A stretch of DNA of 23,087 bases from Oscillospiraceae bacterium (lineage in GTDB: Bacteria > Bacillota_A > Clostridia > Oscillospirales > Oscillospiraceae), in assembly GCA_017470325.1 (NCBI GenBank), contig JAFUES010000043.1, positions 1 to 23,087 of the forward strand, read 5' to 3'. Below the pieces are notes generated by a model. That model was not told the DNA's origin, made no database searches, and was given only the letters and a program-made list of their open reading frames with translations. Shown in pieces: positions 13,585 to 21,283 of the stretch (its first letter is position 1; each line of letters opens with the position of its first letter). A program made the position numbers and the translations under genes.

Positions 13585-15336
13585 ATGCCCTTTCCCGACA
13601 ACTTCATAACCGAGTTGACTGAGCGCAACGATATCGTGGACGTGGTGTCGGGCTATGTGCGGCTGACCAAGCGCAGCGGCGCCAACATGTTCGGCCTCTG
13701 CCCCTTCCACAGTGAGAAGACGCCCTCCTTTTCCGTCTCGCCGGACAAGCAGATCTACCACTGCTTCGGCTGCGGCAAGGGCGGCGGCGTCATCAACTTC
13801 ATTATGGAGATCGAAAACCTCTCCTTCCCTGAGGCGGTGGAGTTTCTGGCCAAACGGGCCGGGATGCCCCTGCCCGAGGAAACCAACGACCGGGAGAGCC
13901 GCAGACGCGCCCGGATGCTGGCCCTGAACAAGGACGCCGCCCGTTTCTTTTACGAGCAGCTGTCCACTGCCGAAGGGCGGCGCGCCGGGGAATACATGGT
14001 CCGGCGGCGCATCTCCCCCGCCACGGCGAAAAACTTCGGTCTGGGCTTTGCGCCCAATACCTGGGACAGCCTGCTGCACGCCATGGAGCGCAAGGGCTAC
14101 AGCGGACAGGAGCTGTTCGAGGCGGGTCTGGCCCGGCGGGGCAAGAACGGCGGTTACTACGATGTGTTCCGGGACCGGCTCATGTTCCCGGTCATCGACG
14201 TGCGGAGCAACGTCATCGGCTTCTCCGGCCGCATTCTGGGCGACGGGGAACCCAAGTACATGAACAGCCCCGAAACCCTGGTCTTCAACAAGAGCCGGAA
14301 TCTGTTCGCCCTGAATCTGGCTAAAAAATCAAAAAGCGGATATATAATCCTCTCAGAGGGCAATATAGACGTGGTCTCCCTCCATCAGGCGGGATTCGAC
14401 TCGGCGGTGGCTTCCCTGGGCACCTCGCTGACGCCGGAGCAGGCCCGGCTCCTCAGCCGCTACACCGACCAGGTGATCATCGCCTACGACAACGACGGCG
14501 CCGGCGTCAAGGCAGCCCAGCGGGCCATCGGCATCCTGGAGAAGCTGGACATGCGGGTGAAGGTGCTGCGCATGAGCGGCGCCAAGGACCCGGATGAGTT
14601 CATCCAGACCCGGGGGGCCGACGCCTTCCGCAATCTGCTGGAGGCCTCGGAAAACCAGGTGGACTACCGGCTGCGCAGCGTCACGGACAAGTACGACCTG
14701 TCCGTGGACGAGCAGAAGGTGGAGTTCCTCAAGGAGGCCACCGAGCTGGTGGCCAAGCTCCCCGGCGCGGTGGAACGGCAGGTCTACGCCATGCGGGTGG
14801 CGAGCCTTGCGGGCATCGCCTCCGACGTGGTCGCCGCCGAGGTGGAGCGCCGGCGCAAACGGCTTTTGAGCCGCGCCCGGAAGGAGGACGAGCGGCAACA
14901 GAGCCGCCCGGCCCGCCAGGCCCAGCCTGCGGAAAAGGAGCTGCGCTATACGGATTCCGCCTCCGCCGCCGCGGAGGAGGGGCTGATCCGCCTGCTGTAT
15001 CTGGAGCCCTCTTTGGGGAAATCGCCCCAGCTGCCCGCGGCGGAGGATTTCTCCTCTCCGGCCCTGGGCCATATCTATACCGAGATCCGCCGTCGGATCG
15101 ACCGGGGCGAGACCGTCAGCACCTCCGCCCTCAGCGAGGCCCTGAGCTTGCAGGAGATGAGCCTGCTGGTGGAGCTGCTGCAGAAGCCGGAAGTGCTGAG
15201 TCAGGGCGAGAAGGCCCTGGCCGACTACATAGAGAAAATACGACAACAGAAAAACCTGGCCGCCGGCAGCACGGATCTGCGGGCCCTGGCGGACAGTCTC
15301 AGAGACAGAAAGGGGTACAAGGGAAAAGATGTCTGA
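13585..15336 (+). CDS. dnaG: DNA primase
   Basis: DnaG makes RNA primers at the replication fork. The 583-residue protein has the N-terminal zinc finger (C39, H42, C60, C63 in LCPFH and HCFGCG), the catalytic core with TOPRIM acidic residues (E258 in SEGNIDV; D302 and D304 in DNDGAG), and a C-terminal region (about 450-583) for helicase binding. The start was placed at 13585, where AGGAGG lies 8 nt upstream and the family's conserved start follows; an upstream in-frame ATG at 13522 lies inside the leader hairpin. It overlaps rpoD by 8 nt, the classic macromolecular synthesis pairing. Confidence 0.97.
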   Translation: MPFPDNFITELTERNDIVDVVSGYVRLTKRSGANMFGLCPFHSEKTPSFSVSPDKQIYHCFGCGKGGGVINFIMEIENLSFPEAVEFLAKRAGMPLPEETNDRESRRRARMLALNKDAARFFYEQLSTAEGRRAGEYMVRRRISPATAKNFGLGFAPNTWDSLLHAMERKGYSGQELFEAGLARRGKNGGYYDVFRDRLMFPVIDVRSNVIGFSGRILGDGEPKYMNSPETLVFNKSRNLFALNLAKKSKSGYIILSEGNIDVVSLHQAGFDSAVASLGTSLTPEQARLLSRYTDQVIIAYDNDGAGVKAAQRAIGILEKLDMRVKVLRMSGAKDPDEFIQTRGADAFRNLLEASENQVDYRLRSVTDKYDLSVDEQKVEFLKEATELVAKLPGAVERQVYAMRVASLAGIASDVVAAEVERRRKRLLSRARKEDERQQSRPARQAQPAEKELRYTDSASAAAEEGLIRLLYLEPSLGKSPQLPAAEDFSSPALGHIYTEIRRRIDRGETVSTSALSEALSLQEMSLLVELLQKPEVLSQGEKALADYIEKIRQQKNLAAGSTDLRALADSLRDRKGYKGKDV

Positions 15337-16606
15337 CGAAATGAAATTCACCGAGGAAGAACTGGAGAGCATGGCCGACAAGCTGCTGGAGGAGGCCTCC
15401 ATCAGCGATATCGCCTCCCAGACGGAGACGGAGCTGCCGAAGCCCCGCAAGCGCTCCGCCGCCAAGAAAAAGGAGGCCGCTCCCGCCGAGCCCGCCAAGA
15501 CCCCGGAGGAGCGGCTGAACGAGCTGCTGGAAAAGGGCAAGAAGGCCGGCCGCCTGAGCGCCAAAGAGCTGGAGGTGCTGGAGGAGCTGAACCTGGACGG
15601 CGAAGCCGTGGACAAGTTCTATGAGACCCTGGAGCAAAGCGGCATCGACATCGACGTGGGCTCCGCCGACGTGCTGCCCCCCATCGACGATGTGTCCCCC
15701 GAGGTGGAGGACCTGGCCCAGATCGAGGAGGTCACCGAGGAGGAGATCACCGACACCGATGCCCTGATCGACACCTTTGCCACCGACGACCCGGTGCGCA
15801 TGTATCTGAAGGAGATCGGCAAGGTGCCTCTGCTGACCCCCGAAGAGGAGGTTGCCCTGGCCATCCGCATGTCCGAGGGCGACGAGGAGGCCAAGCGCCG
15901 TATGACCGAGGCAAACCTGCGTCTGGTGGTATCCATCGCCAAGCGTTACGTGGGCCGCGGCATGCTGTTTTTGGACCTGATCCAGGAGGGCAACCTGGGC
16001 CTCATCAAGGCTGTGGAGAAGTTCGACTACACCAAGGGCTACAAATTCTCCACCTACGCCACCTGGTGGATCCGGCAGGCCATCACCCGTGCCATTGCCG
16101 ACCAGGCCCGCACCATCCGCATCCCCGTGCACATGGTGGAGACCATCAACAAGACCATCCGCGTCTCCCGGCAGCTGCTGCAGGAGCTGGGCCACGACCC
16201 CTCCGCCGAGGAGATCGCCGAGGAGATGGATATGCCCGTGGAGAAGGTGCGCGATATCCTGAAGATCGCCCAGGAGCCGGTCTCTCTGGAGACCCCCATC
16301 GGCGAGGAGGAGGATTCCCACCTGGGCGACTTCATCCCCGACGAGGACGCCTCCGAGCCCTCCGAGGCCGCCAGCTTCTCCCTGCTGCGTGAGCAGCTGG
16401 AGGAGGTGCTGGATACCCTGGCCCCCCGGGAGAAGAAGGTGCTGGAGCTGCGCTTCGGCATCGTGGACGGCCGCACCCGCACTCTGGAGGAAGTGGGCAA
16501 GGAGTTCAACGTCACCCGTGAGCGTATCCGCCAGATCGAGGCCAAGGCCCTGCGCAAGCTGCGCCACCCCAGCCGCTCCAAGAAGCTGCGGGACTTTCTG
16601 AACTGA
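15329..16606 (+). CDS. rpoD: Primary RNA polymerase sigma factor (SigA/RpoD)
   Basis: This is the housekeeping sigma factor recognising the TTGACA/TATAAT promoters seen throughout the window. The 425-residue protein has a Lys/Ala/Pro-rich stretch (38-58), region 1.1 (about 60-115), an acidic linker, region 1.2 ([11 protein letters not shown], 154-164), region 2 with 2.4 ([13 protein letters not shown], 243-255), region 3 (about 265-340), and region 4.2 helix-turn-helix ([20 protein letters not shown], 385-404). The start lies 8 nt inside dnaG (ATGTCTGA), suggesting coupled translation. A strong terminator follows. Confidence 0.98.
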   Translation: MSDEMKFTEEELESMADKLLEEASISDIASQTETELPKPRKRSAAKKKEAAPAEPAKTPEERLNELLEKGKKAGRLSAKELEVLEELNLDGEAVDKFYETLEQSGIDIDVGSADVLPPIDDVSPEVEDLAQIEEVTEEEITDTDALIDTFATDDPVRMYLKEIGKVPLLTPEEEVALAIRMSEGDEEAKRRMTEANLRLVVSIAKRYVGRGMLFLDLIQEGNLGLIKAVEKFDYTKGYKFSTYATWWIRQAITRAIADQARTIRIPVHMVETINKTIRVSRQLLQELGHDPSAEEIAEEMDMPVEKVRDILKIAQEPVSLETPIGEEEDSHLGDFIPDEDASEPSEAASFSLLREQLEEVLDTLAPREKKVLELRFGIVDGRTRTLEEVGKEFNVTRERIRQIEAKALRKLRHPSRSKKLRDFLN

Positions 16607-16640
16607 AGCATGCGCCAAGCGGAAATGCAGCATCAGCAAT

Positions 16641-16688
16641 CGCCCCCTCCCCGTCAACATGCGGGGAGGGGGGCGGTTTTTATTTTTC
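16641..16688 (+). terminator. Terminator of the dgt-dnaG-rpoD cluster
   Basis: CGCCCCCTCCCCG (16641-16653) pairs with CGGGGAGGGGGGCG (16662-16675) around an 8-nt loop, followed by GTTTTTATTTTTCTT. It lies 34 nt past the rpoD stop. Confidence 0.95.
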
Positions 16689-16718
16689 TTCCCCGCTGTG
16701 CTTCGCATGTGGTATAAT
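16689..16718 (+). promoter_or_regulatory. Extended -10 promoter of the MmcQ-EVE gene
   Basis: A perfect -10 TATAAT (16713-16718) is preceded by TGG (16710-16712), the extended -10 form. The -35 region (TTCCCC at 16689-16694, 18 bp away) is poor, as often seen with extended -10 promoters. Confidence 0.65.
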
Positions 16719-16750
16719 GGGCTCAAACATAGATACGAGGTTACCGTTGC

Positions 16751-17503
16751 ATGGACACATCACTGCGGCAAGACGTATTCCGCTACATCCGCAGGAAATA
16801 CAAAAGCGAGATCGAATATCTCTGGGCCCGCTTTCCCACCTATGCGATCTTTCGCCACAAGGACAATCAGAAGTGGTACGGCCTGGTGATGGACGTGACC
16901 CGGGAGAAGCTGGGTCTGCCCGGCGAGGGCACCGTGGAGATCCTGAATGTGAAGCTGGACAGTCCCCTGCTGGCTGATCTTCTGAGCCAGCAGCCCGGCT
17001 ACTTCCACGGCTACCACATCAGCCGAGGCAGTTGGGTCTCCATCCTGCTGGACGGCACCGTGCCCATGGAGGAGATCCGCGCTTGGATCGACCAGAGCTA
17101 CCGGGTCACCGCCTCGGCCCCGACCCGGCAGGCCCTGCGGGGACCCAAGGAGTGGCTCGTCCCCTCCAACCCGAAATACTACGATATCGAGCATGCCTTC
17201 GATAAGACAGATGAGATCACCTGGAAGCAGGGCAGCGGCATCAAGAAAGGAGACACAGTATTTCTCTATGTGGGCGCGCCGGTGTCGGCGATCCTGTACC
17301 GCTGCAAGGTCACCGAGACGGACATCCCCTTCCGCTACCAGCGGGAGGGACTCCACATCCGCAGCCTCATGAAGCTTCGCCTGCAAAAGCGCTACGATCC
17401 GGCCCGTTTCCCCTTTGCGCTGCTGAAAACTCATTACGGCGTCGGCGCTGTGCGGGGGCCCCGGGGCATCCCGGAGGAGTTGAGCCGGGATCTGAAGCAC
17501 TGA
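16751..17503 (+). CDS. MmcQ/YjbR domain fused to an EVE-like domain
   Basis: The 250-residue product appears to be two domains. Residues about 1-120 match the MmcQ/YjbR (CyaY-like fold) family, with KWYGLVMDV, LNVKLDSPLLADLL and GYHISRGSWVSILLDG. Residues about 134-250 resemble an EVE (PUA-like) domain: EWLVPSNPKYYDIEHAF, then DEITWKQGSGIKKGDTVFLY and APVSAILYRCKVTE. EVE domains are known to bind modified nucleobases, and MmcQ/YjbR proteins are proposed DNA-binding proteins. A role in nucleic-acid surveillance is thus plausible but inferred. GAGG lies 9 nt before the ATG. It is followed after 12 nt by a DnaQ-like exonuclease, probably co-transcribed. Confidence 0.8.
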   Translation: MDTSLRQDVFRYIRRKYKSEIEYLWARFPTYAIFRHKDNQKWYGLVMDVTREKLGLPGEGTVEILNVKLDSPLLADLLSQQPGYFHGYHISRGSWVSILLDGTVPMEEIRAWIDQSYRVTASAPTRQALRGPKEWLVPSNPKYYDIEHAFDKTDEITWKQGSGIKKGDTVFLYVGAPVSAILYRCKVTETDIPFRYQREGLHIRSLMKLRLQKRYDPARFPFALLKTHYGVGAVRGPRGIPEELSRDLKH

Positions 17504-17515
17504 GGAGAGACAGAA

Positions 17516-18049
17516 ATGGAACGATACATCGCCTTTGACGTGGAAACGCCCAATCGGCTCAACCACCGCATGAGCGCCATCGGCATCTCCGTCCTGGAGG
17601 ACGGGCAGATCGTGGACGCCTTCTATTCCCTGGTGGACCCGGAGACGGACTTCGACCCCTTCAACACCTGGCTGACAGGCATCGACGCCGACGCGGTCCG
17701 GGACGCACCCACCTTCCCGGAGCTGTGGCCCCGGATCCAGCCGCTGCTGGACAGCGGCGTGCTGGCCGCCCACAACGCCCCCTTCGATCTGGGCGTGCTG
17801 CGCCGCTGCCTGCAGGCCTACGAGATCGAGTGGAAGCGCAGCGCCCGCTACCTCTGCACCGTGCAGATGGGCCGGAGGCTCCTGCCCGGCATGAGCCACA
17901 AGCTGGACGCCCTGTGCGATCACTACGCCATCCCCCTGGACCATCACCACGCCGGCAGCGACAGCCACGCCTGCGCGGAGATCCTGCTGCGCTACCTTGA
18001 CGGCGGCGCGGACCCCGCGCCCTTCATCAGGACCTACTCCCTGGCCTGA
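17516..18049 (+). CDS. DnaQ-like 3'-5' exonuclease (DEDDh)
   Basis: The 177-residue product is a stand-alone DEDDh exonuclease domain. Motif Exo I is FDVET (D8, E10), Exo II is AAHNAPFDLGVL (D91), and Exo III is HHAGSDSHA with H144 and D149 in the expected five-residue spacing. It may act as a polymerase III epsilon-like proofreader, an RNA exonuclease, or a repair nuclease. The ATG at 17516 has AGGAGA upstream. The 12-nt gap from the MmcQ-EVE gene suggests a shared operon and a nucleic-acid role for both. Its own strong terminator follows. Confidence 0.92.
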   Translation: MERYIAFDVETPNRLNHRMSAIGISVLEDGQIVDAFYSLVDPETDFDPFNTWLTGIDADAVRDAPTFPELWPRIQPLLDSGVLAAHNAPFDLGVLRRCLQAYEIEWKRSARYLCTVQMGRRLLPGMSHKLDALCDHYAIPLDHHHAGSDSHACAEILLRYLDGGADPAPFIRTYSLA

Positions 18050-18068
18050 GTCTCCCGATCAAACCGCG

Positions 18069-18106
18069 GCGCCGCGAGAGAGCCGTCTCCCGCGGCGCTG
18101 TTTTTT
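18069..18106 (+). terminator. Terminator after the exonuclease gene
   Basis: GCGCCGCG (18069-18076) pairs with CGCGGCGC (18091-18098), with further GAG/CTC pairing inside and TTTTTT at 18101-18106. Confidence 0.93.
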
Positions 18107-18110
18107 GCTC

Positions 18111-18139
18111 TTGACCCGAGGTGCCGGGCTTGCTATACT
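18111..18139 (+). promoter_or_regulatory. Promoter of the anion permease gene
   Basis: -35 TTGACC (18111-18116), 17-bp spacer, -10 TATACT (18134-18139), starting 29 nt before the ATG at 18168. Confidence 0.85.
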
Positions 18140-18167
18140 GTGCAGAGACTTTTCTTGGGAGGCATCC

Positions 18168-19271
18168 ATGGCCACCATCCGTTCCTTTATCAAACGCGAG
18201 CCCGTCCTGCTGATCGCCGCCCTGGCGGCGCTGCTCAGCTGTTTCCTCGTCCCCCCGGACCGGGCCTATCTCTCCTATATCGATCTGCGCACCCTGGCCC
18301 TGCTCTACTGCCTGATGACCGTGGTGGCCGGGCTGCGGCAGGCGGGGCTCTTCGCCCACCTGGCCCACACCCTGTGCAAAAAGCTCAGCAATGTGCGCAG
18401 CATCGGCCTGCTGCTGGTGCTGCTCTGCTTCTTCAGCGCCATGCTGATCACCAACGACGTGGCCCTGCTCACCTTCGTGCCCTTCGCCGTGGTGGTGCTG
18501 GGGCTGGCGGACCGGAAACGGGACCTGATCCACATCGTGGTGCTGCAGACCGTGGCGGCCAATCTGGGCAGCATGCTGACCCCCGTGGGCAATCCCCAGA
18601 ACCTGTATCTCTACTCCTGCTACGACCTGAGCATGGGCGCCTTTCTGCGCTGGACGCTGCCGGTGTGGCTGCTGTCGCTGCTGCTGATCGGCGGGGCCTG
18701 CCTGACCCTCTCCGGCGCCCGGCTGCACTTCTTTCTGGGAGAGGAGCCCGGCGTGGATCTGCAGGCGGTCTGCCTGCATCTGGCGCTGTTTGCCGTCTGC
18801 CTGCTGGTGGTACTGCGCATCCTCAGCTGGCCGGTGATGCTGGCTGTCCTGGTGGCGGTGCTGTTCTTCTTCGACCGGAGGCTCCTGCTGAAGGCGGACT
18901 TCATGCTGCTTCTGACCTTTGTGGCCTTCTTCGTCTTTTCCGGCAACCTGGCCCGGATCGGCACCGTGGCGTATCTTCTCCGCCGCCTATTGGCGGGGCG
19001 TGTCTATCTGACCTCCCTGCTTGCAAGCCAGGTCATCAGCAACGTGCCCGCCGCCCTGCTGCTCTCGGGCTTTACCGACGAGGCGAAGGAGCTGCTGCTG
19101 GGGGTGAACATCGGCGGCCTGGGTACCCCCATTGCCAGCCTTGCCAGCCTCATCAGCATGAAGCTCTACTCCCACTCGGATCACGCCCACACCGGACGCT
19201 ACCTGCTGGAGTTCACAGCGGTGAATGCGGCCCTGCTGCTGATCCTGTCCCTGGCCCGGCGTTTCTTCTGA
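18168..19271 (+). CDS. SLC13/ArsB-type anion permease
   Basis: The 367-residue polytopic membrane protein has about 10 hydrophobic segments. It belongs to the ion transporter group that includes SLC13 (DASS), CitMHS and ArsB: the first hairpin motif SAMLITNDVALLTFVPF (about 87-103) and the second, ANLGSMLTPVGNPQN (about 130-144), are typical. The matching half near the C-terminus has SNVPAALLLSGF and NIGGLGTPIASLASLIS. The start at 18168 is set by GGGAGG 6 nt upstream; the open frame further upstream covers the terminator and promoter. Substrate (dicarboxylate, arsenite, sulfate or other anion) cannot be told. It is monocistronic between two terminators. At 367 residues it is somewhat short for the family (often 400-450). 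Confidence 0.9.
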   Translation: MATIRSFIKREPVLLIAALAALLSCFLVPPDRAYLSYIDLRTLALLYCLMTVVAGLRQAGLFAHLAHTLCKKLSNVRSIGLLLVLLCFFSAMLITNDVALLTFVPFAVVVLGLADRKRDLIHIVVLQTVAANLGSMLTPVGNPQNLYLYSCYDLSMGAFLRWTLPVWLLSLLLIGGACLTLSGARLHFFLGEEPGVDLQAVCLHLALFAVCLLVVLRILSWPVMLAVLVAVLFFFDRRLLLKADFMLLLTFVAFFVFSGNLARIGTVAYLLRRLLAGRVYLTSLLASQVISNVPAALLLSGFTDEAKELLLGVNIGGLGTPIASLASLISMKLYSHSDHAHTGRYLLEFTAVNAALLLILSLARRFF

Positions 19272-19291
19272 CTGCACGTCCCTTCATAAGC

Positions 19292-19344
19292 AAAAAGCGT
19301 TGCCTCTCAAACAGCAAAAAGCTATGTTGAGGCAACGCCTTTTT
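19292..19344. terminator. Bidirectional terminator between permease and GNAT genes
   Basis: GCGTTGCCTC (19297-19306) pairs with GAGGCAACGC (19329-19338); AAAAA precedes and CTTTTT follows, so it can end transcription of both converging genes. Confidence 0.9.
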
Positions 19345-19373
19345 ACTATGTCACGCCCTGTTCGCCCACCGAC

Positions 19374-19856
19374 TTAAAACAAGTATTTTTGATTCTGAAA
19401 CGTATCCCTCTCCACGGCGAGGCAGCCCGGACCGTCCCTCTCCTCTGTGGGGGAAAAGCCCATCCGCGCCAGCGCCTCCAGGAACCACGTGCCGTCCGGG
19501 AGGACCCGCATGGTCACCCGCTCCAGCCCCAGGTCCAGAAAGGCCCGGTCCAGCATGCGCAGGCAGATGTAGGTCGCGGTACGCAGCGGATTGTAGCCCC
19601 GCTCACAGAGCAGCAGATACAGCTCCGCCTCTCCTTCGGCGCTCCGCCGCAGGCCCGCCAGCCCCACCGGCGTCTCGTACACCAGCGCCAGACAGTCCAG
19701 CCGTCCCGGCTCCGCCCCGCGCCGCTCGAACCACTGCGCCAGCCCTTCCGCCGATGCGGGCAGGTCGTTGGGTGTGATGGCGCCGTCGCTGCGCCCGGCC
19801 CAGGCTTCCAGCAGGGGAAGATGTCTCTCCACCAGTTCTTCTGTCCAGATGTTCAT
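19374..19856 (-). CDS. GNAT-family N-acetyltransferase
   Basis: The 160-residue product has the layout of an acetyl-CoA dependent GNAT acetyltransferase: an N-terminal strand/helix region, a central beta pair (CLALVYETPVGLAGLRRS, EAELYLLLCERGYN), a helix region with LRMLDRAFLDLGLERVTMRVL, and the typical C-terminal FLEALARMGFSPTEER. The acetyl-CoA loop is not the canonical R/QxxGxG/A; GYNPLRTATYI stands in its place, so activity needs proof. I prefer ATG 19856 over the adjacent GTG 19859 because GGGGAGG is then 6 nt upstream. It has its own promoter and terminates at the shared hairpin. The acceptor substrate is unknown. Confidence 0.82.
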   Translation of the reverse strand: MNIWTEELVERHLPLLEAWAGRSDGAITPNDLPASAEGLAQWFERRGAEPGRLDCLALVYETPVGLAGLRRSAEGEAELYLLLCERGYNPLRTATYICLRMLDRAFLDLGLERVTMRVLPDGTWFLEALARMGFSPTEERDGPGCLAVERDTFQNQKYLF

Positions 19857-19909
19857 CACGCACCTCCCCTTACTGCCGGGGCTGATTCGTCCACACAGGC
19901 CGTGGGATC

Positions 19910-19938
19910 ATATTACCATAAAAGCTGCGCCGTGGCAA
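19910..19938 (-). promoter_or_regulatory. Promoter of the GNAT gene
   Basis: Minus strand: -35 TTGCCA (19933-19938), 17-bp spacer, -10 TAATAT (19910-19915), about 50 nt before the ATG. Confidence 0.65.
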
Positions 19939-19946
19939 TTCCACCG

Positions 19947-20017
19947 GTTGCGGGGAACCGCAACATAGAATTCCTCATACTCGAGCTGCCATTGCTGTTT
20001 ACGTACAAAACAGCAAT
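19947..20017. other. Two perfect hairpins at the chromosome / phage-like block boundary
   Basis: GTTGCGG (19947-19953) / CCGCAAC (19958-19964) closes a GGAA tetraloop. ATTGCTGTTT (19991-20000) / AAACAGCAAT (20008-20017) forms a 10-bp stem. Neither has a good T run. They lie between the GNAT promoter and the phage-like block and may be terminators for the latter or junction sites. Confidence 0.5.
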
Positions 20018-20069
20018 TAGAAAAGGATGAGCACTTCTTCCCCCCCAGGCAAACCGTCTCAGATGATTT

Positions 20070-20159
20070 TTAAATACGCGTTTTAAAAAGTATTACAAAG
20101 CCAATAATCATGAAGCCAATGACCAGTATGATAAAGATTGATATTATTGCGGTTTTCAT
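20070..20159 (-). CDS. 29-residue single-pass membrane peptide
   Basis: A tiny gene translates to a peptide starting MKTAIISIFIILVIGF and ending ILFKTRI: a single hydrophobic helix of about 22 residues, with one Lys at the N-terminus and Lys/Arg at the C-terminus. GGAGTGA lies 7 nt before the ATG and overlaps the stop of the YolD-like gene, so the two are probably translated together. Function is unknown; small membrane peptides of this kind are found as toxin components or as regulators, but nothing here proves either. Confidence 0.6.
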   Translation of the reverse strand: MKTAIISIFIILVIGFMIIGFVILFKTRI

Positions 20160-20164
20160 AAAGA

Positions 20165-20569
20165 TCACTCCAAACTCATAATATCATCGAATGGAATTAC
20201 AACACCATTCGCCATTTCCAGAATACCGAGGTAATCGTCAACTTTCTTTGCAGCGCCGGTAATGGTTTCGTAAGAGCCCCCTGCCTTGCGGCTATCAGCC
20301 CGGAAGAAAACCACTGTTGCCACCGGATCTGTTTTCAGGCGAGACTGCAGCTCTCCTAGCTGCTTGTTTATGACTTGCTTCTGCTCCTCAGAAAGCTCTC
20401 TTTTTTCTTCTGTCAGTCTTGCAGTCTCCACAATTGCGGCATCGTAACCAGTCAAGGCAGCAAAGGGCGAGAACTGTGCTGCGCGGTCTATCATGGGCAT
20501 CTGAGGATGCTTGTCCGAGACATGATGGGGCATGTTAATGATATCGTCATATAGATGGGACATCTCCAT
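20165..20569 (-). CDS. YolD-like protein
   Basis: The 134-residue product matches the YolD-like family: IINMPHHVSDKHPQMPMIDRAAQFSPFAAL (in two parts, about 11-40) is the diagnostic start, followed by a charged helix (LTEEKRELSEEQKQVINKQL) and a C-terminal strand region. YolD-like genes usually stand beside Y-family DNA polymerase (UmuC/DinB-like) genes on phages and mobile elements. No such polymerase is present in the window. AGGAGG lies 12 nt before ATG 20569; ATG 20563 is an alternative. Low GC and phage-like neighbours point to a mobile origin. Confidence 0.85.
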   Translation of the reverse strand: MEMSHLYDDIINMPHHVSDKHPQMPMIDRAAQFSPFAALTGYDAAIVETARLTEEKRELSEEQKQVINKQLGELQSRLKTDPVATVVFFRADSRKAGGSYETITGAAKKVDDYLGILEMANGVVIPFDDIMSLE

Positions 20570-20585
20570 TATGCCTTATGACCTC

Positions 20586-20993
20586 CTATCTGTTTGTTGC
20601 GATCTCGCCCTGTCGCACCCTCTTGGTAGCTGGTTCCGTGCAGAATGGAATTCTTTCCGTAACATGAAGGTGTGGTTCCTCAACATGAAGGAACTCTTCG
20701 AGGACCGCTTGGAAGTCATCCCCGGTGGCCGAGCTGAATGCGCCAGGGACATTTTCCCAGCATCCAAATCTGGGTCGAACAGCATTACCTGTCCGTCCTC
20801 GTTTTCGATCAGCATCTCTCATCTCCTTGATTACTCTGATTTGCTCCATGAACAAGCCGGATCGTTCTCCGGCCAGACCAGCTCTTGCGCCCGCGACACT
20901 AAGATCTTGGCAGGGGCTGCCCCCACAAATGATATCTACAGGGGGAAGCAACGCCCCGTCCAGCTTTGTAATATCGCCAACGTGGAGCATATG
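20586..20993 (-). pseudogene. Truncated C5 cytosine DNA methyltransferase
   Basis: Similarity to phage-type C5 DNA methyltransferases covers about 20691-20993. The catalytic motif IV reads GGSPCQDLSVAG, followed by GLAGERSGLF and RPRFGCWENVPGAFSSA. Motif I with the SAM-binding FxGxG is missing, because the coding sequence joins an unrelated gene just before HVGDITKL. After VLEEF the similarity ends and about 35 unrelated residues follow to the stop at 20586, so motifs VI-X and the target domain are gone. It cannot be an active enzyme alone. The join suggests one or more internal deletions in the phage-like block. Confidence 0.82.
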
Positions 20994-21270
20994 CGACGCC
21001 TTTTGAGTGCTGTTCATCAAACCAGTGCCATATTTCTTCCCGATGTGTTCCTGCAGGAAAACCAAGAAACGATGCATCCATGCACTCTGTATCAGGATTC
21101 ATTGGTACGTCTTCGAACTGCTCCCATAACTTTTCTATTTTTCTGTCGCTGGTTTGTATAGTGCAATTCTCTGTATACATAGCGATAGTCTTCCTCTGCA
21201 GATCGCAGGCAACAGTGTACACTAAGCCACTGGAAATGTACATAAACCATTGGTCAGGTTTCTTTGACAT
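20899..21270 (-). CDS. Conserved phage-type small protein with altered C-terminus
   Basis: The 123-residue frame has a normal start (AAGGAGG 8 nt upstream of ATG 21270) and a conserved core LWEQFEDVPMNPDTE, then FLGFPAGTHREEIWHWFDE and HSKGVAY (about 48-93), a pattern I recognise from small proteins of Firmicutes phages and ICEs. Its natural end should be close after GVAY. Instead about 30 residues in the wrong frame of the methyltransferase fragment follow (stop at 20899), a read-through produced by a deletion. It follows DUF2800 after 13 nt, so was part of the same operon. Function is unknown. Confidence 0.7.
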   Translation of the reverse strand: MSKKPDQWFMYISSGLVYTVACDLQRKTIAMYTENCTIQTSDRKIEKLWEQFEDVPMNPDTECMDASFLGFPAGTHREEIWHWFDEQHSKGVAYAPRWRYYKAGRGVASPCRYHLWGQPLPRS

Positions 21271-21283
21271 AGTATTGTCCTCC

